Source: Limnochorda pilosa | GTDB taxonomy: Bacteria > Bacillota > Limnochordia > Limnochordales > Limnochordaceae | Assembly (NCBI RefSeq): GCF_001544015.1 | Contig: NZ_AP014924.1 | Location: 2,294,001-2,358,000 of the forward strand | Reading direction: 5' to 3' | DNA length: 64,000 nt | Shown here: positions 44,103 through 53,442 of the stretch, one piece after another | How the letters are laid out: every line of letters begins with the position of its first letter | Numbering within the stretch: the first letter of the stretch is position 1 | The notes under the pieces: model-generated | Told to the model about the DNA's origin: nothing | Database searches by the model: none | Seen by the model: only the letters and a program-made list of their open reading frames with translations | Translations under genes and position numbers: made by a program

Positions 44103-45131
44103 GTGCGTGCAGCGCTCTTTCGCGAGATAGGTTCCATTGTGGTGGAGGATCGACCCGTGCCCGAGCCAGGGCCGGGCGAGGTTCGAATCAAGCCCCTGGC
44201 TGTGGGCATCTGCGGGTCGGACATGCATGCCTTTGCCGGCGAGCACCCCTTCGTCCACCCGCCTATCGTGCTGGGTCACGAGATCGGCGCCCAAGTGGAC
44301 GAGGTCGGCCCCGGTGTGGAGGAGCTGCGGCCGGGCCAGTTGGTCACCGTGGAGCCCAACCTGGTTTGCGGGACGTGCCACAACTGTCGTACCGGTCGCT
44401 ACAATATCTGCGAGAACCTTCGGGTCATCGGCTGCGTCGGTTACGACGGCGCCATGACCGAGTACATGGTGGTCCCGTCGGAGAAGGTCTTCCCCGTTCC
44501 GGCCCACTGGAGCGCGGAGCGGGCGGCACTGGTAGAGCCCGTGGCGGTGGGCGTCCACGCGATCCGGCAGGGCGGCTTTCAGCCGGGTCAGAACGTCCTC
44601 GTCCTGGGGGCCGGTATCATCGGTCTGGTGACCGCGCAGGCGGCCCGGGCGTTCGGAGCCGGGCGGATCATCGTGGTCGACCTGCTCGGCAGCCGGCTGG
44701 AGCGAGCCCGTGGCCTGGGCTTCACCGACGTGGTAAACAACGCCACGGCCGACCTCCAGCAGGAGCTCCGGCGCCTGCTGAAGGGCGAGCTGCCCGACAT
44801 GATCTTCGACTGTGTGGCCATCCAGCCCACCCTGGACACCGCCGTCGAGATCGCCCGCAAGGGCACGCGGATCGTGGTGGTGGGCGTCCCGGCCGGACGG
44901 CTCTCCGTTCCCATGCACCTGGTCCAGGACCGGGAGCTGGAGCTGGTGGGGACCCTCATGTACCGGCGCGAGGACTACGACGCGTCCATCCGTCTCATGG
45001 AGAGCGGGGCCATCTCCACCGAGGGCTTCATAACCCACCGCTTCGCAATGGACCAGGTGATGGAGGCCTTTTCGGTGGCCATCAACCAGAAAGAGACGGC
45101 CCTCAAGGTGATGTTGACCGTCGGTGCCTGA
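44103..45131 (+). CDS. Zinc-dependent polyol dehydrogenase (MDR, sorbitol dehydrogenase type)
   Basis: GTG 44103 follows GGAGGG and gives 342 residues. Catalytic zinc ligands Cys37, His59 and Glu60 and the four structural-zinc cysteines at 89, 92, 95 and 103 are all present. The Rossmann motif is GAGIIGLVTAQAA and an acidic residue after strand two (VVDLLGSR) favours NAD. It oxidises a secondary alcohol of a sugar alcohol to a ketose. It is co-transcribed with the importer and a second dehydrogenase. Confidence 0.93.
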   Translation: MRAALFREIGSIVVEDRPVPEPGPGEVRIKPLAVGICGSDMHAFAGEHPFVHPPIVLGHEIGAQVDEVGPGVEELRPGQLVTVEPNLVCGTCHNCRTGRYNICENLRVIGCVGYDGAMTEYMVVPSEKVFPVPAHWSAERAALVEPVAVGVHAIRQGGFQPGQNVLVLGAGIIGLVTAQAARAFGAGRIIVVDLLGSRLERARGLGFTDVVNNATADLQQELRRLLKGELPDMIFDCVAIQPTLDTAVEIARKGTRIVVVGVPAGRLSVPMHLVQDRELELVGTLMYRREDYDASIRLMESGAISTEGFITHRFAMDQVMEAFSVAINQKETALKVMLTVGA

Positions 45132-45155
45132 GCACCCAGGAGGAGATGACCCAGC

Positions 45156-46157
45156 ATGAAAGCAGTCCAATTCCCTGCGGTGGGTGAAGTGCGGATGGTA
45201 GAGCTGCCCGATCCAACGCCCGGTCCCGGTGAGGTCCTGGTCCGGGTGGCAGCCGCCGGCATCTGCCACACCGACGTGCACATCCTGCACGGGAACTTCC
45301 CGGCCCGTTACCCCGTGGTGCCGGGTCATGAGTTCGCAGGGACGGTGGTGGCCGCCGGCGACGGCGTCGACCCATCCTGGGTGGGGCGTCGGGTGGCCGT
45401 CGATCCCAACGTTCCCTGCGGCACCTGCCCGGCCTGCAAGGAGAATCGCCAGAACCTCTGCCCCAACCTGGAGGCTTACGGCGTCACCCTGAACGGCGGC
45501 TTTGCCGAGCTGGCCACGGTGAAGTTGACCAACGCCTATCTCATCGGCGACCTGCCCTTCAAGGTGGCGGCCATGGCCGAGCCTCTCGCCTGTGTGGTCC
45601 ACGGCCTCAACCTGCTGCGGCTTGAACCGGCCAGCCATGCGCTCATCTTCGGAGCCGGCCCCATGGGCCTGCTCCTGATGCAAGCCCTCAAGCACGCCGG
45701 GGCCGCCCGGGCAACCCTGGTCGACCTGCACCACCGTCGGCTGGAGATCGGACTTGAGCTGGGCGCCGACGCGACCCTGGTGGATGCCGATGGCCTCCAG
45801 GAGCTGGCACCCGAGCACGGCCGTTTCGACCTGGTGGCTGATGCCACCGGCGTGCCGGCCGTGGTGGAGAGACTCCCCCGGTACGTGCGCGACGGCGGGA
45901 AGATCCTCTACTTCGGTGTTTGCCCGCCCGATGCGGAGATCCGCTTGAAGCCGTACGACGTCTACAGGCGCGACCTGCAGATCATCGGCTCCTTCTCCCT
46001 CCGCCAGACCCTGGCGCCCGCCCTCCGGCTGCTGGCCTCAGGCGCGGTGCGGGTTGAGCCTTTGATCTCCCACACCTTCCAACTGGATGAGTTCGAGCAC
46101 TGGATCCAGCAGGTGGGGAAAGCCGAGACCATGAAGCTGCAGGCTGTCCTGGAGTAG
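45156..46157 (+). CDS. Zinc-dependent alcohol/polyol dehydrogenase (MDR, arabinitol dehydrogenase-like)
   Basis: This 333-residue protein has catalytic zinc ligands Cys37, His58 and Glu59 and structural cysteines 88, 91, 94 and 102. The Rossmann motif is GAGPMGLLLMQAL, followed by LVDLHHRRLE. It resembles D-arabinitol or threonine-type dehydrogenases. Having two different polyol dehydrogenases suggests that two epimeric polyols, or two steps, are handled by one importer. It lies 24 bp after the first dehydrogenase gene. Confidence 0.92.
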   Translation: MKAVQFPAVGEVRMVELPDPTPGPGEVLVRVAAAGICHTDVHILHGNFPARYPVVPGHEFAGTVVAAGDGVDPSWVGRRVAVDPNVPCGTCPACKENRQNLCPNLEAYGVTLNGGFAELATVKLTNAYLIGDLPFKVAAMAEPLACVVHGLNLLRLEPASHALIFGAGPMGLLLMQALKHAGAARATLVDLHHRRLEIGLELGADATLVDADGLQELAPEHGRFDLVADATGVPAVVERLPRYVRDGGKILYFGVCPPDAEIRLKPYDVYRRDLQIIGSFSLRQTLAPALRLLASGAVRVEPLISHTFQLDEFEHWIQQVGKAETMKLQAVLE

Positions 46158-46168
46158 ACGGGGGGATC

Positions 46169-46240
46169 GTGCGCCTGGGGGTGTTCTGCTCCGGCGGTGA
46201 CGCCCCCGGGATGAACGCCCTCCTGGCCCTTACTCCTTGA
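46169..46240 (+). pseudogene. pfkA: 5' fragment of an ATP 6-phosphofructokinase gene
   Basis: GTG 46169, with GGGGGG upstream, opens a 23-codon frame reading VRLGVFCSGGDAPGMNALLA. This is the ATP-binding start of PfkA (SGGDxPGMN is diagnostic). After 21 codons it runs into the convergent permease gene and stops at TGA 46238-46240. The rest of the gene is absent. It was probably the next gene of the polyol operon before a recombination joined the two clusters. Confidence 0.8.
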
Positions 46241-47117
46241 TGGCCCCGAAGGTAAGCCCCGTGATCAGCTGCTTCCGCACCAGGATGGCGAAGATCACGA
46301 TGGGGATCACCGTGATGCTGGCCGCGGCCGCCATCTCTCCCCAGACGACGCCCTGGAAGGTGAGGAACTGGGTGACGATGGTGGGAAGGGTCCGGGCCTC
46401 GGTGGTAGTGAGGAAGAGGGCAAAGGCGAACTCATTCCACGACTGGATCACCAGCAAGATGGCCGTGGCCGCAATGCCGCCGCCCACCAGGGGGAGGGTG
46501 ACCCGCCGCAGGGCCTGAAAGCGGCTACACCCGTCGATCTGGGCCGCCTCCTCCACCTCCACCGGCACATCCTCGATGAAGCCCCGTATCATCCAGATTG
46601 CGAATGGGATATTGAAGGAGAGGTAGGCGACGACGAGCACGAATCGCGTATCGAGGATGCCGAGGAAGCTTCCGATGAGGAAGTAGGGGATTACCACCGC
46701 GATGGGCGGCGCCATGCGAATGCTCAGCACCCAGAAGGCCAGATCCTCCCGGCGGCGGAATCGAAAGCGGGCGAAACCATACGCAGCGGGAATCGCGAAC
46801 GCCAGGCTGACCAGCACTGTAAGGACCACAACCACCAGGCTGTTCTGCAGGTAGTCCAGGAAGACACCCCGGTTCATCAGGTCCGTGTAGTTCGCCAGGG
46901 TGGGCCGGAACCAGATCAACGGCGGGCGTGCGAAGATCTGGGTGCGTGTCTGGAACGACATGACCACCATCCAGAGGAACGGCCCCAGGAAGAGGAGGAG
47001 CACCAGCAGGCTGACCAGCTCGTTGACCGCACCGGTCATCACCCTGCCGGCCCGCGGTCGCCGGGAGAGAGCCGGCTGGACGGCACGGGCTCGAGCTCTG
47101 GGAGCGATCGGGCTCAT
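46230..47117 (-). CDS. CUT1 ABC transporter permease (MalG type)
   Basis: ATG 47117 overlaps the stop of the preceding permease (ATGA) and gives 295 residues. An N-terminal Arg/Ala-rich stretch of about 30 residues precedes six helices. The EAA loop is EEAAQIDGCSRFQALRRVTLP and the end is LITGLTFGAIKE. SIRMAPPIAVVIPYFL matches this permease branch. Its last codons overlap the pfkA fragment on the other strand. Confidence 0.94.
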   Translation of the reverse strand: MSPIAPRARARAVQPALSRRPRAGRVMTGAVNELVSLLVLLLFLGPFLWMVVMSFQTRTQIFARPPLIWFRPTLANYTDLMNRGVFLDYLQNSLVVVVLTVLVSLAFAIPAAYGFARFRFRRREDLAFWVLSIRMAPPIAVVIPYFLIGSFLGILDTRFVLVVAYLSFNIPFAIWMIRGFIEDVPVEVEEAAQIDGCSRFQALRRVTLPLVGGGIAATAILLVIQSWNEFAFALFLTTTEARTLPTIVTQFLTFQGVVWGEMAAAASITVIPIVIFAILVRKQLITGLTFGAIKE

Positions 47118-48028
47118 ACGCCTTCGACCTCCCTCCGGCTGCCCAGCACCCGCACGAAGAGCTGGGAGACCAGAATGATCACAACCAGCAGGATCATGGC
47201 CATGGCCGACGCATATCCCACCCAACCGGTCTGGTAGAAGCCCGTCCGGTACACCTGCATGGAAAGGACCTCCGTGGCGTTGCCCGGCCCGCCTCCCGTC
47301 AGCGAGAAGACCACGTCGAACATCTTCAGGGAGTCCATGGACCGGAGGATCAGAGCCACGAGGATGATGGGCCGCAGCAGGGGCAGCGTGATGTAGCGCA
47401 GGGTGGCCCACCCGCTGGCCCCGTCGACCAGGGCCGCCTCGTAAGGCGTTCGTGGCAGGGCACTCAGCCCTGCCAGAAGGATGAGGGCCACGAAGGGCGT
47501 CCATTGCCAGATATCGACCAGAACCACGCTGGCCAGGGCCAGGTCGGCTCCATACCAGTTCGGCTCCACCCCGGCGAGGGTCCCCATGAAGTAGTTGACC
47601 ATGCCGTAGTTGGGGTTGAAGTAGAGACGCCAGATGAGCCCGGCGATGGAGGGCGTCACCGTCATGGGAATGACCAGCGTGGCAACCAGGACGCCTTTCC
47701 CCCAAAGTCGGCGCTGGGAAAGGAAGAGCGCCAGGGCGAAGCCAAGGATCAATTCGACACCCACCGTGCTCACCACGTAGATGGCCGTGGTGCGCAGGGA
47801 TTGGAGGAACTGCCGGTCACTCCAGAGGTCGACAAAGTTGACCAGCCCTGCGAACTCCCGTGCCTCCCACGGGTAGCCCAGCTCCCAGTGGTGGAGGGAG
47901 GTGTAGAACAGGAAGAGCGTCGGCAGGATGGTGATCACGAAGAGCACCACCACCGCCGGCAGCACCCAGGGCGCCGCCTGGCGCCAGTTCGATCGCACCT
48001 GGTTCCCTTTCACGGCTCTCGTCTCCAA
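47114..48028 (-). CDS. CUT1 ABC transporter permease (MalF type)
   Basis: TTG 48028 has AAAGGAGAA upstream and gives 304 residues; a GTG five codons later is an alternative. It has six helices, the EAA loop YEAALVDGASGWATLRYITLP and TGGGPGNATEV. The gene is preceded by a strong hairpin after the binding-protein gene. Confidence 0.93.
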   Translation of the reverse strand: METRAVKGNQVRSNWRQAAPWVLPAVVVLFVITILPTLFLFYTSLHHWELGYPWEAREFAGLVNFVDLWSDRQFLQSLRTTAIYVVSTVGVELILGFALALFLSQRRLWGKGVLVATLVIPMTVTPSIAGLIWRLYFNPNYGMVNYFMGTLAGVEPNWYGADLALASVVLVDIWQWTPFVALILLAGLSALPRTPYEAALVDGASGWATLRYITLPLLRPIILVALILRSMDSLKMFDVVFSLTGGGPGNATEVLSMQVYRTGFYQTGWVGYASAMAMILLVVIILVSQLFVRVLGSRREVEGV

Positions 48029-48106
48029 GGAGTTCTCCTTTGGCCCGGTGGAACGGTACCGCGGAGCGGGCAGGCCATCTCCCGCCCCGCGGCGTTCTTC
48101 GATCGA

Positions 48107-48142
48107 GCCTTGCATCCCCGCATCAATCCGGGGATGCAAGGC
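48107..48142 (-). terminator. Intercistronic hairpin between binding-protein and permease genes
   Basis: GCCTTGCATCCCCG (48107-48120) and CGGGGATGCAAGGC (48129-48142) form a perfect 14-bp stem with an 8-base loop. It begins 10 bp beyond the stop codon of the binding-protein gene. There is no T tract, so partial termination or mRNA protection is likelier than full termination. Confidence 0.75.
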
Positions 48143-48151
48143 GTTTCCCGC

Positions 48152-49492
48152 TTACCGGCGGCGGAGAAGCCCCTGAATCTCCGAAGCCGCCAGCTCCGCT
48201 GCTTGCTCCGCCGAGATCTGCCCGACCAGGGCCTGAGAGCCGTAAAGGCCCAGGATCTCACCCATCCTCGGCCACTCAGGCATTCTCGGCCGCCAGTCCA
48301 CTCCCTGCTCCACCAGCCTGTTGGCCAGGTCCAGCGAAGCGGAGATCTGCGGGTAGTACGGATAGCGCTCAACAAAGTCCGGGTCGTCCAGGATCGAGAG
48401 GCGAGTCACCACGCCGCCCCGGTTCACGTACTCCTCCGCGTTGGCGCGGCTGGTCATGAACATGATGAAAGCCCACGCCGCATCCTTGTTGCGGGACTGG
48501 GCGGAGAGGGCCAGGTTCCAGCCGGCAACGGCACCGTAGGCTCCATCGGGACCTGCCGGCGGGGGCAGATAGCCAACCTTGCCGGCGACGATGCTCCGCT
48601 CGGCGTCCTCAATCCACGGAGCCAGCGCGGTGGCGTCGAACCAGAGGGCCGACTGGCCCTGCATGAAGCTGGTGGTCGCCTCTTCGTGGGAGAAGTTCTC
48701 GATGCCCGTTGGTGCGTACTTCATCAGGTCCAGGTAGAACTGAAGCGACTCTACGACCTCCGGGGAGTTGACGACCACGTCGGTCGTGCCCGGCTTCAGC
48801 ACCCTGCCCCCGTAGGGGTACAGGAACTGGAACCAACCGTAGACCAGATGGTGCCCGCGCCGCCCTCTCATGGAGATGCCCGACAGCCCGGGTTCCTTCT
48901 CGTCGAAGAAGCGGGCCGCCTCCAGGAGGTCGTCGGTGGTCTTGATGCGGGCCGGGTCGTAGCCGTACTTGTCGAAGAGGTCCTGGCGGTACGCCACGAA
49001 GGCCGACTCGCCCGCAGACGGAATGCCGTAGACCTTCCCGTCGTAGGAGCCGAGCCCATCCCGGTAGGCAGGAACGATGTCCTCGTAGTCAAACCACGCC
49101 GGTGTCTTGTTGGGGTCGGCCAGGTACGCGTCCAGCGGATCGACGACCTGCTTGGCGGCGAACTCGCCGATCCAGGTCACGTCCATGCTCACCACGTCGT
49201 AACGCCCCGTGCGGGCCGTATGCTCCGTTAGGAGTTTGTCGTGGAGGTAGATCTCCTCCATGACGTCCCACTCCACTTGGATGCCGGTGAGTGCCTCGAA
49301 CTCGGCTTCCATCGCCTGGAACGCCTCCGTCGACGGATGGGTCTGGGCCCCCACGGTGATGGTGGTTCCGCCGAGGCGGCTGCGAACCTGGTCCCCCCAC
49401 TCCTCGAGGGCAGCATCTTGCGCCCACGCCGGAACCGTCGCCAGGGCGGTCACGAGGAGGAGAGCCGACAGCGCCTTACCCCGTTGCCTCAC
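48152..49492 (-). CDS. CUT1 sugar-binding protein (SBP family 1)
   Basis: GTG 49492 is preferred because AAGGAG lies 8 bp upstream and the product then starts with a normal signal peptide (VRQRGKALSALLLVTALATV, cut near AWA-Q). ATG 49510 is possible. It has 446 residues with GIQVEWDVMEEIYLHDKL, DVVSMDVTWIGEFAAKQ, GYLPPPAGPDG and KDAAWAFIMFM. It follows the LacI gene by 71 bp. The ligand is probably a sugar or sugar acid, given the broken acid-degrading genes upstream. Confidence 0.92.
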   Translation of the reverse strand: MRQRGKALSALLLVTALATVPAWAQDAALEEWGDQVRSRLGGTTITVGAQTHPSTEAFQAMEAEFEALTGIQVEWDVMEEIYLHDKLLTEHTARTGRYDVVSMDVTWIGEFAAKQVVDPLDAYLADPNKTPAWFDYEDIVPAYRDGLGSYDGKVYGIPSAGESAFVAYRQDLFDKYGYDPARIKTTDDLLEAARFFDEKEPGLSGISMRGRRGHHLVYGWFQFLYPYGGRVLKPGTTDVVVNSPEVVESLQFYLDLMKYAPTGIENFSHEEATTSFMQGQSALWFDATALAPWIEDAERSIVAGKVGYLPPPAGPDGAYGAVAGWNLALSAQSRNKDAAWAFIMFMTSRANAEEYVNRGGVVTRLSILDDPDFVERYPYYPQISASLDLANRLVEQGVDWRPRMPEWPRMGEILGLYGSQALVGQISAEQAAELAASEIQGLLRRR

Positions 49493-49563
49493 GTTGCTCG
49501 CTCCTTCCATGCTTGAGATTCACTTGCACCCACGGCCAGATGCAATGGCTTCGTCCCCGCTCC

Positions 49564-50601
49564 TTACGCGCCTCCGCCCATTACCCGACTCTCCGCGCGT
49601 GCCTCGTTCGCCGAGACCTCCACGGGCACGCGGATGGTGCGAGGCGTTCGGTCCCCTCCTTTCAAGAGAGCCACCAACTCCTCGGCGGCGATCCGCCCGA
49701 GGTCGTAGGCAGCCTGAACTACGGCCACAACGGGATTGAGCTGAAGTCCGAACCATCCCACGTCGTCGAACCCTGCCACTTCCACGGTATCCCGCCGCCC
49801 TGCCTGCTCCAGGGCTCGCAGGACCCCGGCGGTCATGGTGTTGTTCGCAGCGAAGATGGCGGTCACCTCAGGCAGTTCCACCAGTAAAGCCAGCGTCGCC
49901 TCGCGGGCCGCCCGCTCGTCGGAGTCCCCACAGCGCAGCCATGTCTCCACGGGTTCGATGCCCGCATCCGCCAGAGCGTCCCGGTATCCGGCCACCCGTT
50001 CGGCGGTACTGCTTAGCCCCTGCTTCCCCGTAATCATGGCCACCTGGCGATGTCCCCGTTCCAGGAGGAGGCGGGTCGCCTCGTACGCGCCCTCACGGTT
50101 TTGGGACATGACCGCTGTTGCCGGCGCGGCGGTCACTTCCCGGTCGAGGTAGACCACCGGCAGGCCAGCGGCCAGCATTCTGCCCAAGGTTGCATGCTGA
50201 CCTGCCGTCGGCACCAGAAGGATCCCGTCTACCTGCTTGCTCCACAGGACGCTCAGGTAATGGTCTTCCTTGACCGGGTCTTCGTCAGTGTTACAAAGAA
50301 TGAGACTGTAGTCGTACCCGGCGAGCGCGTCCTCGCAGCCACGCGCGACCTCCGGGAAGAATGGATTGGAGATATCGGAAATGACCAGCCCAACGGTGCG
50401 CGACTCCCGACTGCGAAGGCTTCGAGCCAGGAGGTTAGGCCGGTAGTTCAGCTCGCGCATGACCGCAAGGATCCGCTGGGAGGTCGCGGCCGACACCTGC
50501 CGTGTCCCGTTTAGGAAGTGTGAGACGGTGGCGGTGGAAATGCCGGCCTTTCGCGCCACGTCACGCATGGTGGGGTTAGGACGTCGCTGCTGCCGATCCA
50601 T
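49564..50601 (-). CDS. LacI-family regulator
   Basis: The 345-residue protein has a LacI helix-turn-helix (TMRDVARKAGISTATVSHFL) and the hinge YRPNLLARSLRSRESRTVG. A periplasmic-binding-like effector domain follows (VGLVISDISNPFFPEVARG, DGILLVPT, VEVAGFDDVGWF). It lies between the FGGY kinase and importer genes and is preceded by a TAATCGATTA palindrome, so it probably represses itself and the importer until the sugar appears. Confidence 0.94.
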   Translation of the reverse strand: MDRQQRRPNPTMRDVARKAGISTATVSHFLNGTRQVSAATSQRILAVMRELNYRPNLLARSLRSRESRTVGLVISDISNPFFPEVARGCEDALAGYDYSLILCNTDEDPVKEDHYLSVLWSKQVDGILLVPTAGQHATLGRMLAAGLPVVYLDREVTAAPATAVMSQNREGAYEATRLLLERGHRQVAMITGKQGLSSTAERVAGYRDALADAGIEPVETWLRCGDSDERAAREATLALLVELPEVTAIFAANNTMTAGVLRALEQAGRRDTVEVAGFDDVGWFGLQLNPVVAVVQAAYDLGRIAAEELVALLKGGDRTPRTIRVPVEVSANEARAESRVMGGGA

Positions 50602-50632
50602 AGGTCCGCTCCCGAGAGGTAATCGTTCTCCC

Positions 50633-50645
50633 GTAATCGATTAAC
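50633..50645. promoter_or_regulatory. LacI-type operator upstream of the lacI-family gene
   Basis: GTAATCGATTAAC contains the perfect palindrome TAATCGATTA (50634-50643). A related half-site, GTAATCGTT, lies 14 bp closer to the gene at 50619-50627. The site is about 32 bp upstream of the LacI start, a normal place for autoregulation. Confidence 0.65.
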
Positions 50646-50766
50646 CTCCGCAATGCTATTTCCACACGGTTCCGGGATATCCTGCCAATCCCGGAACCAG
50701 CAGGCAGCAGCGCCCGCGCCCAGCAGAGGAGCCCCCAATGCCCGGGTCCCTCTTGCGTGTCAAGCC

Positions 50767-52191
50767 TTACCGATCCGCGCCCCCCGGCTCCCCGTAGGTA
50801 ACAACCATCCGGGCCAGGTCGTGGTGCTGTCGCGCCTCAACGATGGCCGCGGCGTGCAGGGCCGCCCCTACAGCCGCCTCCTCCCGGTAGATAGGTACGA
50901 GGAGCGGCTTGCCGAAGGCAGCCGCCATATGCTCCCGAAGAATTCGGTTGGCTCGAATCGCATGGCCGCTCCCCACCAAGTACTCCAGCGCCTGTCCGTA
51001 GGTCACGTCGACTCCGGAACCCACCCAGAACTGATGGAGCTCGTTCACGATCCCCTGGCAGAAGCCGTGCACCAGGTGGCCCAGGGTAAAGTTCTGCAGA
51101 GTGATGTTCCCGATGGAGCCTCGGACATCGGGATCGACGCGGGAGCCCGCCAGGCGTGTGTCCACCCTTAGCAACGGTTCGGGAACTGCAGAGGGCACGG
51201 CAGCCATGATCTGGTAGGGATCGTCTACCGTCCCCCCGGCGACCCGGATGATCTCCCCAATGAGAGAAGCCAAGCGTTCCAGGGCCTTCCCGCCGGTCAG
51301 ACTCGCGCCCACGTAGAGGACCCGGCCGTCCGGATAGGGGCGCCGCTCCAGGCCGATGGTGGTGTCGAACCTGCACTCCTCTTCCCCCATCAGACTGTTG
51401 AGGAAGCTGATCTGCGCGCTCGTGCCGATGTTTACCAACGCCGAGCGAGCTGGTTCCCTAATGCTTCCCAAGAAGCTAGCCTGGTTATCGCCCAGGGGTG
51501 TGCAGACCGGGATCCGGCCCTCATACCGGCCGAGGACTCGCCCCTGGGCTACAACCTCCGGGAGTGCCAGAAAGGGCTCCCCCAGCTTCGCCCAGGCCTG
51601 TGGGTCGAAGTCGCCCCTGTTCGGATCATAGAGCCCCAGTCCGTGAGCCAGGGTGGGATCCGTCACGGGGGCGCGCGTTCCGGCCAACTGCATGGCTGCG
51701 TACTCAGAGATGCCGCAAACGCCCCGAGCACCGGGCGGAACCGCCCCGATGTGCAGGTTTACGAAGTGGGTGGCGGCCCCCATGCCCACGGCCACCTTCC
51801 GGCCCGTGAGCTGTTCGAGGACTTGGTGGTAGGGGCGCCCGTCCGAGCTCGTGCGGCTCGCCCGAGCGTCGAGCCAGGTGTAAAGCGGACTGATCGCCCT
51901 TCCATCGGTATCCACATAAAGGATGCCGTGCATCTGCCCCGTGACACCGATACCCCGAAAGGGCCCGTACCGGTCCAAGGCCTCGTCGAGGGAGGAGCGG
52001 GCCGCCACCAGCAAACGATGGGCATCCTGGAGGTGTTCGTCCGGCAAGGCCTGGGGCAGCTCGGCGCCATGCGGTCTGCTCCACGCCCGGAGAACCTGGC
52101 CGGCGGCCGTGTCGACGACAGCGCAGGAGACCGAGGTGGTTCCAATGTCCAGTCCGGCGTAGCGTTCGGGCGTCGTTCCCGTGGAGACCAT
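50767..52191 (-). CDS. FGGY-family kinase, sedoheptulokinase-like
   Basis: The 474-residue protein starts AGLDIGTTSVSCAVVD (ATP-binding fold). It contains GVTGQMHGILYVD and ISPLYTWLDARA, then GMGAATHFVNL, features of the sedoheptulokinase branch rather than xylulokinase. The C-terminal lobe has LVNIGTSAQISFLNSL and GASLTGGKALERL. It should phosphorylate a ketose at its terminal hydroxyl. It lies upstream of lacI and the importer. The exact sugar is uncertain. Confidence 0.85.
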   Translation of the reverse strand: MVSTGTTPERYAGLDIGTTSVSCAVVDTAAGQVLRAWSRPHGAELPQALPDEHLQDAHRLLVAARSSLDEALDRYGPFRGIGVTGQMHGILYVDTDGRAISPLYTWLDARASRTSSDGRPYHQVLEQLTGRKVAVGMGAATHFVNLHIGAVPPGARGVCGISEYAAMQLAGTRAPVTDPTLAHGLGLYDPNRGDFDPQAWAKLGEPFLALPEVVAQGRVLGRYEGRIPVCTPLGDNQASFLGSIREPARSALVNIGTSAQISFLNSLMGEEECRFDTTIGLERRPYPDGRVLYVGASLTGGKALERLASLIGEIIRVAGGTVDDPYQIMAAVPSAVPEPLLRVDTRLAGSRVDPDVRGSIGNITLQNFTLGHLVHGFCQGIVNELHQFWVGSGVDVTYGQALEYLVGSGHAIRANRILREHMAAAFGKPLLVPIYREEAAVGAALHAAAIVEARQHHDLARMVVTYGEPGGADR

Positions 52192-52470
52192 CCCTCACCC
52201 GAGGCAGCAGTAGGATCGGCCTCAGCCGCATCAACGACATCGAGAGCCAGAGAGCAGCCCGTCTAGGTCGCAAGAAGGGCCTCGAGCTATTGGTTCCACA
52301 TGCTCCCTTCCCTGCCTCCCGGCCACCGGCAGAGGTACAGGCCCGCGTTCCCGCGAAGCTCCATCTCGCGTGGAGCTTTCACCGAAACAGCCGGAGGTGT
52401 CTGAACCGCGGCCGAGCGAACGTCTTCACGCCCCTCTCCCTGGCTCTGTGCCTCAGCGACCGCGTCCCCC
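52192..52470. other. Intergenic stretch without recognised features
   Basis: These 279 bp lie between the broken DHDPS-family gene and the kinase gene. Short frames on both strands lack homology and ribosome binding sites. No promoter or hairpin stands out. Confidence 0.3.
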
Positions 52471-53374
52471 CTACGAGCCCAGCCGGCTTGCCATTTCACG
52501 GCAGAGCGCCTGGATGCCCTGCCTGGATTCCTCGTCGGAGGGCAAGAGCGGGGGTCTGCAGAGACCGTTGCCGAATCCTTGGGCTCGGAGCGCTTCCTTG
52601 ATGGCGGGCACGCTTCCGTAACCCAGCTCATGCGCGACCCGGGCGACGTCCCGCTGCCAGGAACGGGCCGCCTCCAGGTCTCCCGAGCGGAAGGCCTCCC
52701 ACAGGTGGACGTACAGATCCGGGAAGGCATTGGCGTGCCCGCTGACGCTGCCCTTGCAGCCGATGCTCAGGGCGGGCAGGAGTTGTTCGTCGGCGCCCTG
52801 CAGTACGTCGAAGTCTGCGTCCTGGGTGGCCGCCAGTACTTCGGAGACGGCCGTCAGGTTGCCCGAGCTGTCCTTCATGCCCACCACGTTCGCGATGGAA
52901 GCGGCCAGGCGCCCTACCACTTGGGCGCTCAGGCGGTTACCCGTGCGCGCGGGGAGATCGTAAAGGTAGACGGGCATGCTCTCGCCTGCCGCGTGGGAGA
53001 TGGCCCCGTAGTACGTACTCAGTTCGGCCGACGAGTATCCGTAGTAGTAGGGTGTGATCGCAGCCACGCCGTCGGCGCCTGCGTCTCGCGCATGCTGTGC
53101 CAGCGTGACCGCCGTGCTGGTTCGGATGGCACCCACCTGAACGAAGACGGGCACCCGGCCGCGTACTTCCTCGAGCACCGCCTCGGTGATCGCCCGTCCG
53201 TCGCTCGCCCTCCTCGAGGAGTGCGAACTCACCCGTCGACCCGCCGATGTAGAGGCCGTCCACCCCCCGGCTCACCAGCCAGGACGCCAGGGCACGGACG
53301 CCTGCCAGGTCCACCGACCCGTCATTGTTGAACAGGGTAGCAAGCGCCGGGCAGATACCGCTCATACGCCGCAT
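52471..53374 (-). pseudogene. Frameshifted DHDPS/N-acetylneuraminate lyase-family aldolase gene
   Basis: ATG 53374 (AGGGAGG upstream) starts ICPALATLFNNDGSVDL and YIGGSTGEFALLEEGER, a normal DapA/NanA N-terminus. At 53194-53201 the 4-mer CCGT is tandemly duplicated, throwing the frame by +4. The rest (AITEAVLEEVRGRVPVFVQV, VYLYDLPARTG and VVGMKDSSGNL with the Schiff-base lysine) continues in another frame to 52471. Deleting one CCGT restores an intact protein of about 299 residues. The enzyme would cleave a 2-keto-3-deoxy acid. A sequencing error cannot be excluded. Confidence 0.85.
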
Positions 53375-53442
53375 CTCTCGTCCTCCCTTTCGGCTTCTCC
53401 TGCTGGCAGCCATGCTTCGGGGACCCTTGCCCACCCTCGGGA

